From assembly GCA_964554475.1 (NCBI GenBank), contig CAZKOT010000057.1, positions 1 through 5,632 of the forward strand: a stretch of DNA of 5,632 bases, in the 5' to 3' direction. The position numbers were made by a program, and so were the translations under genes. Position 1 is the first letter of the stretch. Each line of letters begins with the position of its first letter. The notes beneath the pieces are model-generated. The model worked only from the letters and a program-made list of their open reading frames with translations, did no database searches and was not told the DNA's origin. The DNA is from CAJKWP01 sp964554475 (GTDB lineage: Bacteria; Bacillota; Clostridia; Christensenellales; UBA1242). This document shows positions 1 to 5,326 of the stretch, piece after piece.

Positions 1-281
1 TTTTTAAAAAATTCTGTTAGAAAGTCAATTTGAAGCAGTGGTTCACCACCCGAAGCCGTAACCCCACCAGTTTTTTTGTAATAAGGTTTAAATTTCAAAA
101 CTTTTTCAAAAAGTTCGCTAACAGTAATTTCTGTTCCGCCTCTAATATCAACCATTAAAGGGTTATGGCAGAAAGCACAACGAAGTGAGCAACCTTGAAA
201 AAAAATAACCGTGCGAACGCCCGGTCCGTCAAGTAATCCAAATGATTCAATTTTTGCTATCTTTGCCGTTTTTTCTTTCAT
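1..281 (-). CDS. pflA: Pyruvate formate-lyase activating enzyme, N-terminal part (cut by the left window edge)
   Basis: Radical-SAM enzyme that reduces and cleaves S-adenosylmethionine and abstracts a hydrogen from the C-terminal glycine of PflB, making the catalytic glycyl radical under anaerobic conditions; cytosolic. I translated 93 codons from the ATG at 281-279. Residues 12-29 (ESFGLLDGPGVRTVIFFQ) are the family's N-terminal signature. Cys31, Cys35 and Cys38 form the CX3CX2C motif for the [4Fe-4S] cluster, followed by HNP at 39-41. Residues 77-81 (SGGEP) are the SAM-binding GGE motif. Family members are usually about 240-250 residues, so over half the protein lies beyond position 1. It follows pflB on the same strand after 107 bp, the classic pairing. 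The start is fixed by the conserved N-terminus, because the next Met is residue 43, beyond the cluster motif. No Shine-Dalgarno sequence precedes this ATG, which is unusual here. Identification is firm; whether it activates only this PflB is inferred from adjacency. Confidence 0.93.
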   Translation of the reverse strand, partial: MKEKTAKIAKIESFGLLDGPGVRTVIFFQGCSLRCAFCHNPLMVDIRGGTEITVSELFEKVLKFKPYYKKTGGVTASGGEPLLQIDFLTEFFK

Positions 282-288
282 TATACAA

Positions 289-317
289 AGTATAATTAAA
301 TAAGATTTTTTTGTAAA
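289..317 (-). promoter_or_regulatory. Candidate sigma-A-type promoter for pflA
   Basis: On the minus strand TTTACA (317-312) is separated by exactly 17 nt from TATACT (294-289), close to the consensus -35 and -10 boxes. The expected start of transcription falls around 281-283, on or next to the pflA ATG, so the transcript would be leaderless or nearly so. The -10 box lies inside a small palindrome, TATACTTTGTATA (294-282), which could be a regulator site or chance in A+T-rich DNA. Confidence 0.45.
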
Positions 318-324
318 GGAGTAA

Positions 325-358
325 AAGAATTTAATTTTTATATTTTAATTAAATTCTT
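325..358. other. A+T-rich 12-bp inverted repeat between pflB and pflA
   Basis: The arms 325-336 and 347-358 are perfectly complementary (AAGAATTTAATT and its reverse complement) around a 10-nt loop. It begins 31 nt past the pflB stop. In pflB mRNA the 3' arm is followed by only a short U run and then ACUCC. With a single G-C pair it would be a weak terminator; it could instead protect the pflB 3' end and separate pflB from pflA expression. The role is inferred. Confidence 0.3.
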
Positions 359-388
359 AAATTTATTAACCTAAATTTTAAATTGTCG

Positions 389-2590
389 TTACAATTTCCC
401 GTGAAATGTTCTAGAAATTACTTCTTCCTGTTGCGCTTTAGAAAGTTTGTTAAATAATACTGCGTAGCCGGAAACACGAATTGTTAAAAGGGGATATTTT
501 TCGGGATTTTCCATTGCTTCAAGAAGGGTTTCACGACTTAAAACATTAACATTTAAGTGATGGGCACCTTGTGAAAAGTAGCCGTCAAGAACACTTACAA
601 GATTTGTTGTTTGCTCATCTAATGTTTTACCTAAAACATTAGGAATTATTGTTACAGTATTTGAAACACCATCTTCACAGTTGCAAGCATATTTAATTTT
701 TGCAACAGAATTTAAAGAGGCCAAAACACCGCAACTGTCTCTTCCTTGCATTGGATTTGCACCAGGTGCAAATGGTCGGCATTTTTCTCTTCCGTCAGGA
801 GTTGCTCCCGTGTATTTTCCATAAACAATATTTGAAGTTATTGTTAAAATGCTTAATGTATGTCTTGCATTTTTGTAAGTTTTGTTTTTTGAAAGTTCGC
901 CAAAAAGAAGCTTTGTTGCCATGTTTGCAAGCTTGTCAACTCTATCGTCGTCATTTCCATATTTTGGAAAGTCGCCCTCTATTTTAAAAGTTTGAGTTAT
1001 ACCATTTTCGTTTCTTAAAGGCGTTACTTTTGCATATTTAATTGCTGAAAGCGAATCGGCAACAATTGAAAGTCCTGCTGCTCCAAATGCCATAATACGC
1101 TCTACATTTGTGTCATGAAGTGCCATCTGTGAACTTTCGTAAGCATACTTATCATGCATAAAATGTATGATGTTCATTGTGTTGACGTAGTCAAATGCAA
1201 GTTTTTTCAAAACTAATTTGTAATTTTTTAAAACTTCATTATATTCTAAAACTGAGTTTTTTAGTGGTGGAATACCTTCGTAAACTTGTATTCCGCTTAT
1301 TTCATCTCTTCCTTCGTTAATTGCAAGCAAAAGTGCTTTTGCAATGTTACAACGAGCACCAAAAAACTGCATTTGTTTTCCAATTTTCATTGCTGAAACA
1401 CAACAAGCAATTGCATAGTCATCACTATAAAGTGGACGCATTATATCATCATTTTCATATTGAATTGCATCAGTTTTTATGCTAACTTGTGCACAAAATT
1501 TTTTAAAGTTTTCGGGAAGTTTTTCACTCCATAGAATTGTAAGATTTGGTTCGGGTGATGAACCTAGATTTGAAAGAGTGTGAAGAAATCTAAAAGTCGT
1601 TTTTGTCACAAAACTTCGCCCGTCATCATTTATTCCACCAAGTGATTCGGTTACCCATGTCGGGTCGCCAGCAAAAAGTTCATCGTATTCAGGAGTTCGT
1701 AAATGCCTGACAAGTCTTAATTTTATTACAAGTTGGTCAATTAATTCTTGCGCTTCTTCTTCGGTTAATATTCCTTTTTTAATGTCATTTTCAATAAAAA
1801 TATCCAAAAATGCACTGTTTCGGCCAAAACTCATTGCTGCACCATTATTTTCTTTTACTGCAGCAAGATAGGCAAAATAAACAAACTGAACAGCTTCACG
1901 TGCATTACTGGCAGGTTTAGATATGTCAAATCCATAAGTTCTTGCCATGTATTTCATTTTTTCAAGTGCTAAAATTTGTTCCGAAACTTCTTCACGTAAT
2001 CTAATTAATTCTTCAGTCATTTCTCCCGTTAAATTATTTAAATCATTTTCTTTTTCTATTACTAGTCTTTCTGTTCCATAAAGAGCAACTCTTCGGTAAT
2101 CTCCAATGATTCTTCCTCTACCATAAGCATCGGGAAGACCGGTTAAAATTCCAAGTTTGCGGAGTTTTCTCATTTGTGGTGTGTAGGCATCAAAAACACC
2201 CTGATTATGAGATTTTCTAAACTCCTTAAAATGTTTTTTCAAATCTTCGTCAAGTTTGTAATTGTAAGCATCCAAAGAATTTTCAACCATGCGAAAACCA
2301 CCGTATGGATTAATAATGCGTTTTAAGGGTTTGTCTGTTTGAAGACCAAAAATTACCTCGTTTTCCTTGTCGATATATCCAGCTTCAAAATTATCAATTC
2401 CTGAAAATTTTGTCGTTTCAATATCCATAACTCCTTTTTTATGCTCCTCTTCAAGAAGTATTTTACACTTTTCCAGTATTTTTTTTGTTTTTTTGCTTGC
2501 CGAGCATAAAAAATCTCCGCCACCTTTATATTCAGTATAGTTTTTAGAAATAAAATCTCTAACATTAAAATCTGTATCATTTGTTGTCAT
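389..2590 (-). CDS. pflB: Formate C-acetyltransferase (pyruvate formate-lyase), glycyl radical enzyme
   Basis: Converts pyruvate and CoA to acetyl-CoA and formate, the central non-oxidative pyruvate step of anaerobic fermentation; cytosolic, normally a homodimer. The 733 residues compare with about 740-760 in the family, and long stretches match the E. coli protein as I remember it. The PFL domain covers most of the chain: residues 151-171 contain GLPDAYGRGRIIGDYRR, GDPTW with Trp312 and SPEPN at 345-349 are active-site regions, and the catalytic pair Cys396-Cys397 sits in AIACCVSAMKIGKQMQFFGAR with Arg413 at its end. The C-terminal glycine-radical domain has RVSGYAV with Gly708 as the radical site, 25 residues from the end. 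All key residues are present, so it should be active. The ATG at 2590-2588 is supported by GGAG 11 nt upstream and by the NVRDFISKNY segment at residues 9-18. The partner activase pflA follows. No clear oxygen- or redox-responsive site was recognised upstream. Confidence 0.98.
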   Translation of the reverse strand: MTTNDTDFNVRDFISKNYTEYKGGGDFLCSASKKTKKILEKCKILLEEEHKKGVMDIETTKFSGIDNFEAGYIDKENEVIFGLQTDKPLKRIINPYGGFRMVENSLDAYNYKLDEDLKKHFKEFRKSHNQGVFDAYTPQMRKLRKLGILTGLPDAYGRGRIIGDYRRVALYGTERLVIEKENDLNNLTGEMTEELIRLREEVSEQILALEKMKYMARTYGFDISKPASNAREAVQFVYFAYLAAVKENNGAAMSFGRNSAFLDIFIENDIKKGILTEEEAQELIDQLVIKLRLVRHLRTPEYDELFAGDPTWVTESLGGINDDGRSFVTKTTFRFLHTLSNLGSSPEPNLTILWSEKLPENFKKFCAQVSIKTDAIQYENDDIMRPLYSDDYAIACCVSAMKIGKQMQFFGARCNIAKALLLAINEGRDEISGIQVYEGIPPLKNSVLEYNEVLKNYKLVLKKLAFDYVNTMNIIHFMHDKYAYESSQMALHDTNVERIMAFGAAGLSIVADSLSAIKYAKVTPLRNENGITQTFKIEGDFPKYGNDDDRVDKLANMATKLLFGELSKNKTYKNARHTLSILTITSNIVYGKYTGATPDGREKCRPFAPGANPMQGRDSCGVLASLNSVAKIKYACNCEDGVSNTVTIIPNVLGKTLDEQTTNLVSVLDGYFSQGAHHLNVNVLSRETLLEAMENPEKYPLLTIRVSGYAVLFNKLSKAQQEEVISRTFHGKL

Positions 2591-2605
2591 CTGTTTAGTT
2601 TCTCC
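2591..2605 (-). promoter_or_regulatory. pflB ribosome binding site
   Basis: GGAG (2605-2602 on the minus strand) stands 11 nt before the pflB ATG, slightly far but the only purine-rich match. The remaining thrS-pflB gap (2606-2718) is A+T-rich. It has a weak -10-like TATAAC at 2645-2640 without a convincing -35 partner, and no GC-rich terminator after thrS. Read-through from thrS is therefore possible but not shown. Confidence 0.5.
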
Positions 2606-2718
2606 ATTTTTTTAAGTTTAAGATAAGAAAGTAGATAAAGTTATAGAAGGAGAATTTGGTTAAAAACTTTTGGTCAGTAGTTAATTAGTTGTTTTTATAA
2701 AATTCCCTAGTTTTCAGT

Positions 2719-4641
2719 TCAAAATATTTTTTCGAAAATTTGTTTTTTAATTAAAGATAAAAAGTTTTTTGTTTCCATAGTTTCGTTTTCTCCGCCCTCA
2801 CGTTTTCGCACAGCAATATTTTTACTTGCAACTTCGTTGTCTCCAACCACTAACATGTAAGGAATTTTTTGAAGTTGTGCTTCTCTAATTTTAAATCCGA
2901 CTTTTTCGTTTCGCTCGTCTAGTTCTGCTCTTATACCTTCATCATTTAATTTTTTTAAAACATCCCTTGCATAATCCAGATGTTTTTCACCCACAGGTAT
3001 GATAATAGCTTGTGTCGGGGAAAGCCAAACCGGAAAAGCACCGCCAAATTTTTCAATCATATAAGCAAGAGTTCGCTCATAACATCCAATGGATGAACGA
3101 TGAATAATATAGGGGAATTTTTTAATTCCATCCGTGTCAGTGTATTGCATTCCGTAACGCTCTGCTAGTAGCATGTCAATTTGAATTGTAATTAAAGTGT
3201 CCTCTTTTCCGTAAATATTTTTAATTTGAATGTCTAATTTAGGTCCATAAAATGCAGCTTCGTTTTCCGCTTCAACATAATTAAGCTTTAATTTATCAAG
3301 AATCTTTTTCATTACTGCTTGAGCATTTTCCCACTGCTCTTCATCACCAAGATATTTTTCTTTGTTATTTTTATCCCATTTTGAAAAACGATAAGAAATA
3401 TCATCACTTAATTTTAATGTGTCAAGGACATAATTTGCAAGTTCTAATGCACCCACAAATTCCTTTTCAAGTTGAGAAGGAGAACATATGATATGGCCTT
3501 CAGAAAGAGTGAATTGTCGCACTCTAATTAGTCCATGCATTTCTCCGCTTGATTCATTACGAAAAAGTGTGCTTGTTTCATTTAATTTCATGGGTAAATC
3601 TCTAAAGCTTCGAGATCGAATTAAAAAAGTTTGATATTGAAATGGACAGGTCATCGGGCGGAGCGCTAAAACATCTTCACCTTTTTTGTTTTCATCTCCA
3701 ATTATAAACATGCCATCACGATAATGATCCCAGTGTCCAGAAATTTTATACAAATCATTTTTTGCCATAAAAGGAGTTTTGGTTAAAAGATATCCTCTTT
3801 TTTCCTCTTCATCTTCAATAAATCTTTGCATTAATTGAATAATTTTTGCGCCTTTTGGAAGAAGAATGGGTAAACCCTGTCCAATGTAATCTACAGTAGT
3901 GAAAATTTCAAGTTCTCTTCCTAGTTTATTGTGATCTCTTCTTTTTCGCTCTTCTAAAAGCTCCAAATAATCTTTTAATTGCTCTTGCGACCTAAAAGAA
4001 ATTCCGTAAATACGTTTAAGCATTTTATTTTTCGAATTGCCTTTCCAATATGCGCCCGTAACTGCTTTCAGCTTTATTGCTTTAATTTTTGACAAATCAT
4101 AAAGATGAGGGCCGGCACAAAGATCAACAAAATCACCTATTTTGTAACAAGTAATTTTTTCACCTTGAGGAATTTCATTGATTAATTCTAATTTATAAGG
4201 TTCATTTGAAAAAAGCTTTTTTGCTTCTTCACGTGAAATTTCGCTTCTGTAAACCTTGTGATTCTCTTTTACTATTGCTCGCATTTCGTTTTCAATTTTT
4301 TCTAAATCATCAAAAGAATTTAGAGTGTCAAAATCATAATAAAACCCTTCTTCAATAGCAGGCCCGATTGAGAGTTTAGCCTCGGGATAAAGTTTTTTTA
4401 CAGCATATGCTAAAACATGGGAAGAAGTGTGCCAAAAAGCTTTTTTTCCTTCGCTTTCATTAAATGTAAAAAGTTTTACTTCTGCTCCATTTGAAATTTC
4501 TTGTGATAAATCGGAAGGTTTTCCGTCTATTTCACAAACTAGTGTTTCAGGAAATTCTGCAGGCATTTTTTCCTTAATTAAACTTCGCATAGAAGTTTTT
4601 TCATTAAAACTTATTTCTTTTCCGTTAATTTTTGCTTTCAT
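2719..4641 (-). CDS. thrS: Threonyl-tRNA synthetase
   Basis: Class II aminoacyl-tRNA synthetase that activates threonine with ATP, charges tRNA-Thr and removes mischarged serine; cytosolic homodimer. The 640 residues match the usual full length. Order of domains: TGS domain at about 1-62; editing domain with His71 and His75 (HTSSH) plus Cys175 and His179 (CAGPH), the expected HX3H and CX3H site; class II catalytic core at about 245-540; anticodon-binding domain at about 545-640. Motif 2 is TLFRNESSGEMHGLIRVRQF with Arg361. The zinc ligands correspond to Cys332 (RPMTCP), His383 (EGHI) and His514 (YIIHR). Motif 3 is GCYERTLAYMIE with Arg523. All key residues are present. The ATG at 4641-4639 is preceded by AAAGGTAGG (4656-4648) and begins the TGS domain directly. 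A TGA ends the gene. Upstream lies a leader peptide and attenuator suggesting control by charged tRNA-Thr. Confidence 0.98.
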   Translation of the reverse strand: MKAKINGKEISFNEKTSMRSLIKEKMPAEFPETLVCEIDGKPSDLSQEISNGAEVKLFTFNESEGKKAFWHTSSHVLAYAVKKLYPEAKLSIGPAIEEGFYYDFDTLNSFDDLEKIENEMRAIVKENHKVYRSEISREEAKKLFSNEPYKLELINEIPQGEKITCYKIGDFVDLCAGPHLYDLSKIKAIKLKAVTGAYWKGNSKNKMLKRIYGISFRSQEQLKDYLELLEERKRRDHNKLGRELEIFTTVDYIGQGLPILLPKGAKIIQLMQRFIEDEEEKRGYLLTKTPFMAKNDLYKISGHWDHYRDGMFIIGDENKKGEDVLALRPMTCPFQYQTFLIRSRSFRDLPMKLNETSTLFRNESSGEMHGLIRVRQFTLSEGHIICSPSQLEKEFVGALELANYVLDTLKLSDDISYRFSKWDKNNKEKYLGDEEQWENAQAVMKKILDKLKLNYVEAENEAAFYGPKLDIQIKNIYGKEDTLITIQIDMLLAERYGMQYTDTDGIKKFPYIIHRSSIGCYERTLAYMIEKFGGAFPVWLSPTQAIIIPVGEKHLDYARDVLKKLNDEGIRAELDERNEKVGFKIREAQLQKIPYMLVVGDNEVASKNIAVRKREGGENETMETKNFLSLIKKQIFEKIF

Positions 4642-4658
4642 TTTTTACCTACCTTTTA

Positions 4659-4688
4659 ATAATACCATTCAAAAAACCTTTTCGTCAA
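4659..4688 (-). promoter_or_regulatory. Candidate second, attenuator-independent promoter of thrS
   Basis: On the minus strand TTGACG (4688-4683) is followed after 18 nt by TATTAT (4664-4659), itself preceded by TGG, an extended -10. Transcription would start near 4652, only about 11 nt before the thrS ATG and downstream of the attenuator, so this promoter would give basal thrS expression that escapes threonine control. Prediction from sequence only. Confidence 0.4.
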
Positions 4689-4744
4689 GTGAGAGAGTAA
4701 AATTTAAAATAAAATTTTTTATTTGTTTTTCTTGTTTTAAAACT

Positions 4745-4776
4745 AAAAAAACCTCTCGCTTTTTTGCGAGAGGTTT
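4745..4776 (-). terminator. Rho-independent terminator of the thrS leader (attenuator hairpin)
   Basis: On the minus strand the perfect 11-bp stem AAACCTCTCGC (4776-4766) and GCGAGAGGTTT (4759-4749) encloses an A6 loop, and seven U residues (4751-4745) cover the end of the stem and beyond. The U tract lies on the minus-strand side only, so it acts on leftward transcripts. It sits about 30 nt after the leader peptide stop and 104 nt before thrS. With no other gene between promoter and hairpin, it would end transcription inside the thrS leader, which is the position expected of an attenuator. Confidence 0.85.
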
Positions 4777-4785
4777 AGAAAAAAT

Positions 4786-4830
4786 CACATCACAAAAACA
4801 GCACTTCTTTAAAGCGTTGTTGTTGTGGTG
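4786..4830 (-). promoter_or_regulatory. Thr-codon hairpin (segments 1:2) and competing antiterminator
   Basis: In the leader RNA the Thr-codon segment 4830-4811 can fold back on 4807-4786. The pairs are 4830-4828 with 4788-4786, 4827-4823 with 4795-4791, 4821-4818 with 4800-4797 and 4816-4811 with 4807-4802. That is about 18 pairs (including two G-U), two single mismatches and a two-base bulge. Segment 2 has an alternative partner: 4798-4790 (UUUUUGUGA) can pair with 4769-4761 (UCGCAAAAA), and 4803-4801 with 4759-4757, across the terminator's 5' arm and loop. The two folds exclude each other. A ribosome stalled on Thr codons would free segment 2 to block the terminator; one reaching the stop codon would cover part of segment 2 and let the terminator form. 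Hand folding only, without energies. Confidence 0.55.
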
Positions 4831-4856
4831 TTGAAAATTCTAAAAAAATTTTTCAT
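4809..4856 (-). CDS. Threonine-rich leader peptide controlling thrS
   Basis: A 15-codon ORF, MKNFFRIFNTTTTTL, with five consecutive Thr codons (ACC ACA ACA ACA ACG) directly before Leu and TAA. The start ATG (4856-4854) has AAAGGA (4867-4862) five nt upstream, and a promoter lies just before it, giving a leader of about 17 nt. Its role would be to measure charged tRNA-Thr by ribosome stalling, as thrL, trpL and pheM-type peptides do elsewhere; the peptide itself probably has no function. Support comes from three independent facts: the Thr run, the terminator right after it, and the downstream gene being threonyl-tRNA synthetase. Three different Thr codons are used, so several tRNA-Thr isoacceptors could be sensed. 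Translation is inferred, not shown. Confidence 0.82.
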   Translation of the reverse strand: MKNFFRIFNTTTTTL

Positions 4857-4879
4857 ATTTTTCCTTTATGGTTGTTTAT

Positions 4880-4907
4880 ATTTTAACACTTTAAAAAAAA
4901 ATGTCAA
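4880..4907 (-). promoter_or_regulatory. Promoter of the thrS leader transcript
   Basis: On the minus strand a perfect TTGACA (4907-4902) is followed after 16 nt by TAAAAT (4885-4880), with TG at 4888-4887 forming an extended -10. Transcription should start near 4873, about 17 nt upstream of the leader peptide ATG. It is divergent from the rightward promoter at 4954-4962. Confidence 0.75.
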
Positions 4908-4953
4908 ACATTATTTTTTCCATATTATTTTATTATCGTTTTTTTTAAATATA

Positions 4954-4962
4954 TGCTATAAT
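4954..4962 (+). promoter_or_regulatory. Extended -10 promoter for the rightward small ORF / structured RNA
   Basis: TGCTATAAT is a perfect extended -10 element (TG, one base, consensus TATAAT at 4957-4962). The -35 region around 4934-4939 (TATCGT) is poor, which an extended -10 can tolerate. Transcription should begin near 4969, right at the first inverted repeat, and would run through the small ORF to the terminator at 5282-5326. Confidence 0.6.
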
Positions 4963-4969
4963 TCAAATT

Positions 4970-5025
4970 GAGTGAAATAGATGTTAAAATGTTTTTCACT
5001 CTTGTGAAATAATGTTTTCACTCTT
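4970..5025 (+). repeat. Two tandem GTGAAA...TTTCAC inverted repeats
   Basis: GAGTGAAA (4970-4977) pairs with TTTCACTC (4994-5001), and GTGAAA (5004-5009) pairs with TTTCAC (5016-5021). The two units, GTGAAATA...ATGTTTTTCACTCTT (4972-5003) and the same with a 10-nt shorter centre (5004-5025), look like an imperfect tandem duplication. They lie between the predicted transcription start and the ribosome site of the small ORF, so they could be RNA hairpins in the 5' leader or a double operator for a DNA-binding protein. The arms of one unit can also pair with those of the other, allowing alternative folds. Confidence 0.6.
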
Positions 5026-5043
5026 AAAAGGAAGGAAATTATT

Positions 5044-5106
5044 ATGGCAATGCAACAAAAACCTGCACAAAAACCGGGTGCTCCAGTTCCACCAAAAAAG
5101 AAATAG
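5044..5106 (+). CDS. Small Pro/Lys/Gln-rich ORF, 20 aa, unknown function
   Basis: Encodes MAMQQKPAQK followed by PGAPVPPKKK, then TAG. The Shine-Dalgarno region AAAAGGAAGG (5026-5035) ends 8 nt before the ATG and is among the best in the window. A promoter lies about 80 nt upstream. There is no hydrophobic segment, signal peptide or cysteine; the peptide is basic (five Lys) and has five prolines including a PP pair. I do not recognise a family. It directly precedes structured RNA and shares its transcript, so it may be a real small protein, a translated leader acting on the RNA, or a chance ORF. The strong ribosome site argues against pure chance. A second in-frame ATG is codon 3. Confidence 0.5.
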   Translation: MAMQQKPAQKPGAPVPPKKK

Positions 5107-5307
5107 TTTCCGGAAAAAACAAGTCCTTTAATTTAAAGGCAAGCAACAATTGTTGCTTAACAGGTGCCGAGCGCCATCTGTTTAACCTTAAGTTAGCGTT
5201 TAAGTTAATTCGAGAGTATTTAACTAAGGCGAAAAATAGAGAAGAAATTCTCAAACTCGATGAATTGTGAAAACAATTCATAAAAAGCAGCAGAAATGCT
5301 GCTTTTT
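5107..5307 (+). ncRNA. Candidate structured non-coding RNA of unknown family
   Basis: This stretch is a chain of inverted repeats ending in a strong terminator. CCTTTAA (5125-5131) pairs with TTAAAGG (5133-5139). AAGCAACAATTGTTGCTT (5141-5158) is a perfect palindrome. AACAGGTG (5159-5166) pairs with CATCTGTT (5175-5182) around CCGAGCGC. CCTTAAGTTA (5186-5195) pairs with TAACTAAGG (5221-5229) with one bulged A. GAGAA-GAAA-TTCTC covers 5239-5252, and ATGAATTGT-GAAA-ACAATTCAT covers 5260-5281. TCGAG (5210-5214) can pair with CTCGA (5256-5260) as a pseudoknot. No promoter is evident inside, so the 5' end is probably near 4969 and includes the small ORF. tRNA, tmRNA and T-box features are absent. 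The raiA-type RNA of Bacillota is one untested possibility; I cannot confirm the family by eye. Confidence 0.6.
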
Positions 5308-5326
5308 GTTTTGTTTTATTTTTTTT
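5282..5326 (+). terminator. Rho-independent terminator of the structured RNA transcript
   Basis: The perfect 11-bp stem AAAAAGCAGCA (5282-5292) and TGCTGCTTTTT (5297-5307) carries a GAAA tetraloop (5293-5296). It is followed by a T-rich tract ending with eight T residues at 5319-5326. It starts one base after the preceding GAAA-capped hairpin, so it belongs to the same transcript. Confidence 0.9.

Noticed and set aside
700..987. Rightward ORF of 95 codons
   Set aside because: Antisense within the highly conserved pflB coding region, with no ribosome site and no recognisable protein family.
2353..2580. Second leftward ORF of 75 codons in another frame of pflB
   Set aside because: It overlaps the start of pflB in a shifted frame; the pflB frame carries the conserved protein sequence.
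2587..2607. Mini-ORF MEKLNR overlapping the pflB ATG
   Set aside because: The overlap ATGA would allow translational coupling, but the mini-ORF has no ribosome site of its own and its ATG sits in the pflB Shine-Dalgarno region. Probably chance.
2705..2721. TGA as a tryptophan codon (Mollicutes-type code) at the end of thrS
   Set aside because: Reading through would add only four codons before TAG. The Trp codons I checked in these genes are TGG, and ThrRS already has its full length.
4427..4834. Rightward ORF of 135 codons
   Set aside because: It lies antisense to the thrS N-terminus, its promoter and its attenuator. It has no ribosome site and its protein is low-complexity Phe/Lys/Ser-rich.
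4641..4880. T-box riboswitch upstream of thrS
   Set aside because: This is the usual device in Bacillota, but no T-box core (UGGNACC-type sequence) precedes the terminator and the leader is too short for Stem I plus antiterminator. The Thr-run ORF explains the terminator better.
5042..5281. Leftward ORF of 79 codons
   Set aside because: It runs antisense through the small ORF and the hairpin-rich RNA, starts inside a hairpin and has no ribosome site. The inverted repeats keep both strands open by chance.
5107..5307. tRNA, tmRNA or protein-coding gene in the structured region
   Set aside because: No cloverleaf, T-loop (GTTCRA) or CCA-like end and no tag-peptide reading frame; the pattern is a row of local hairpins instead.
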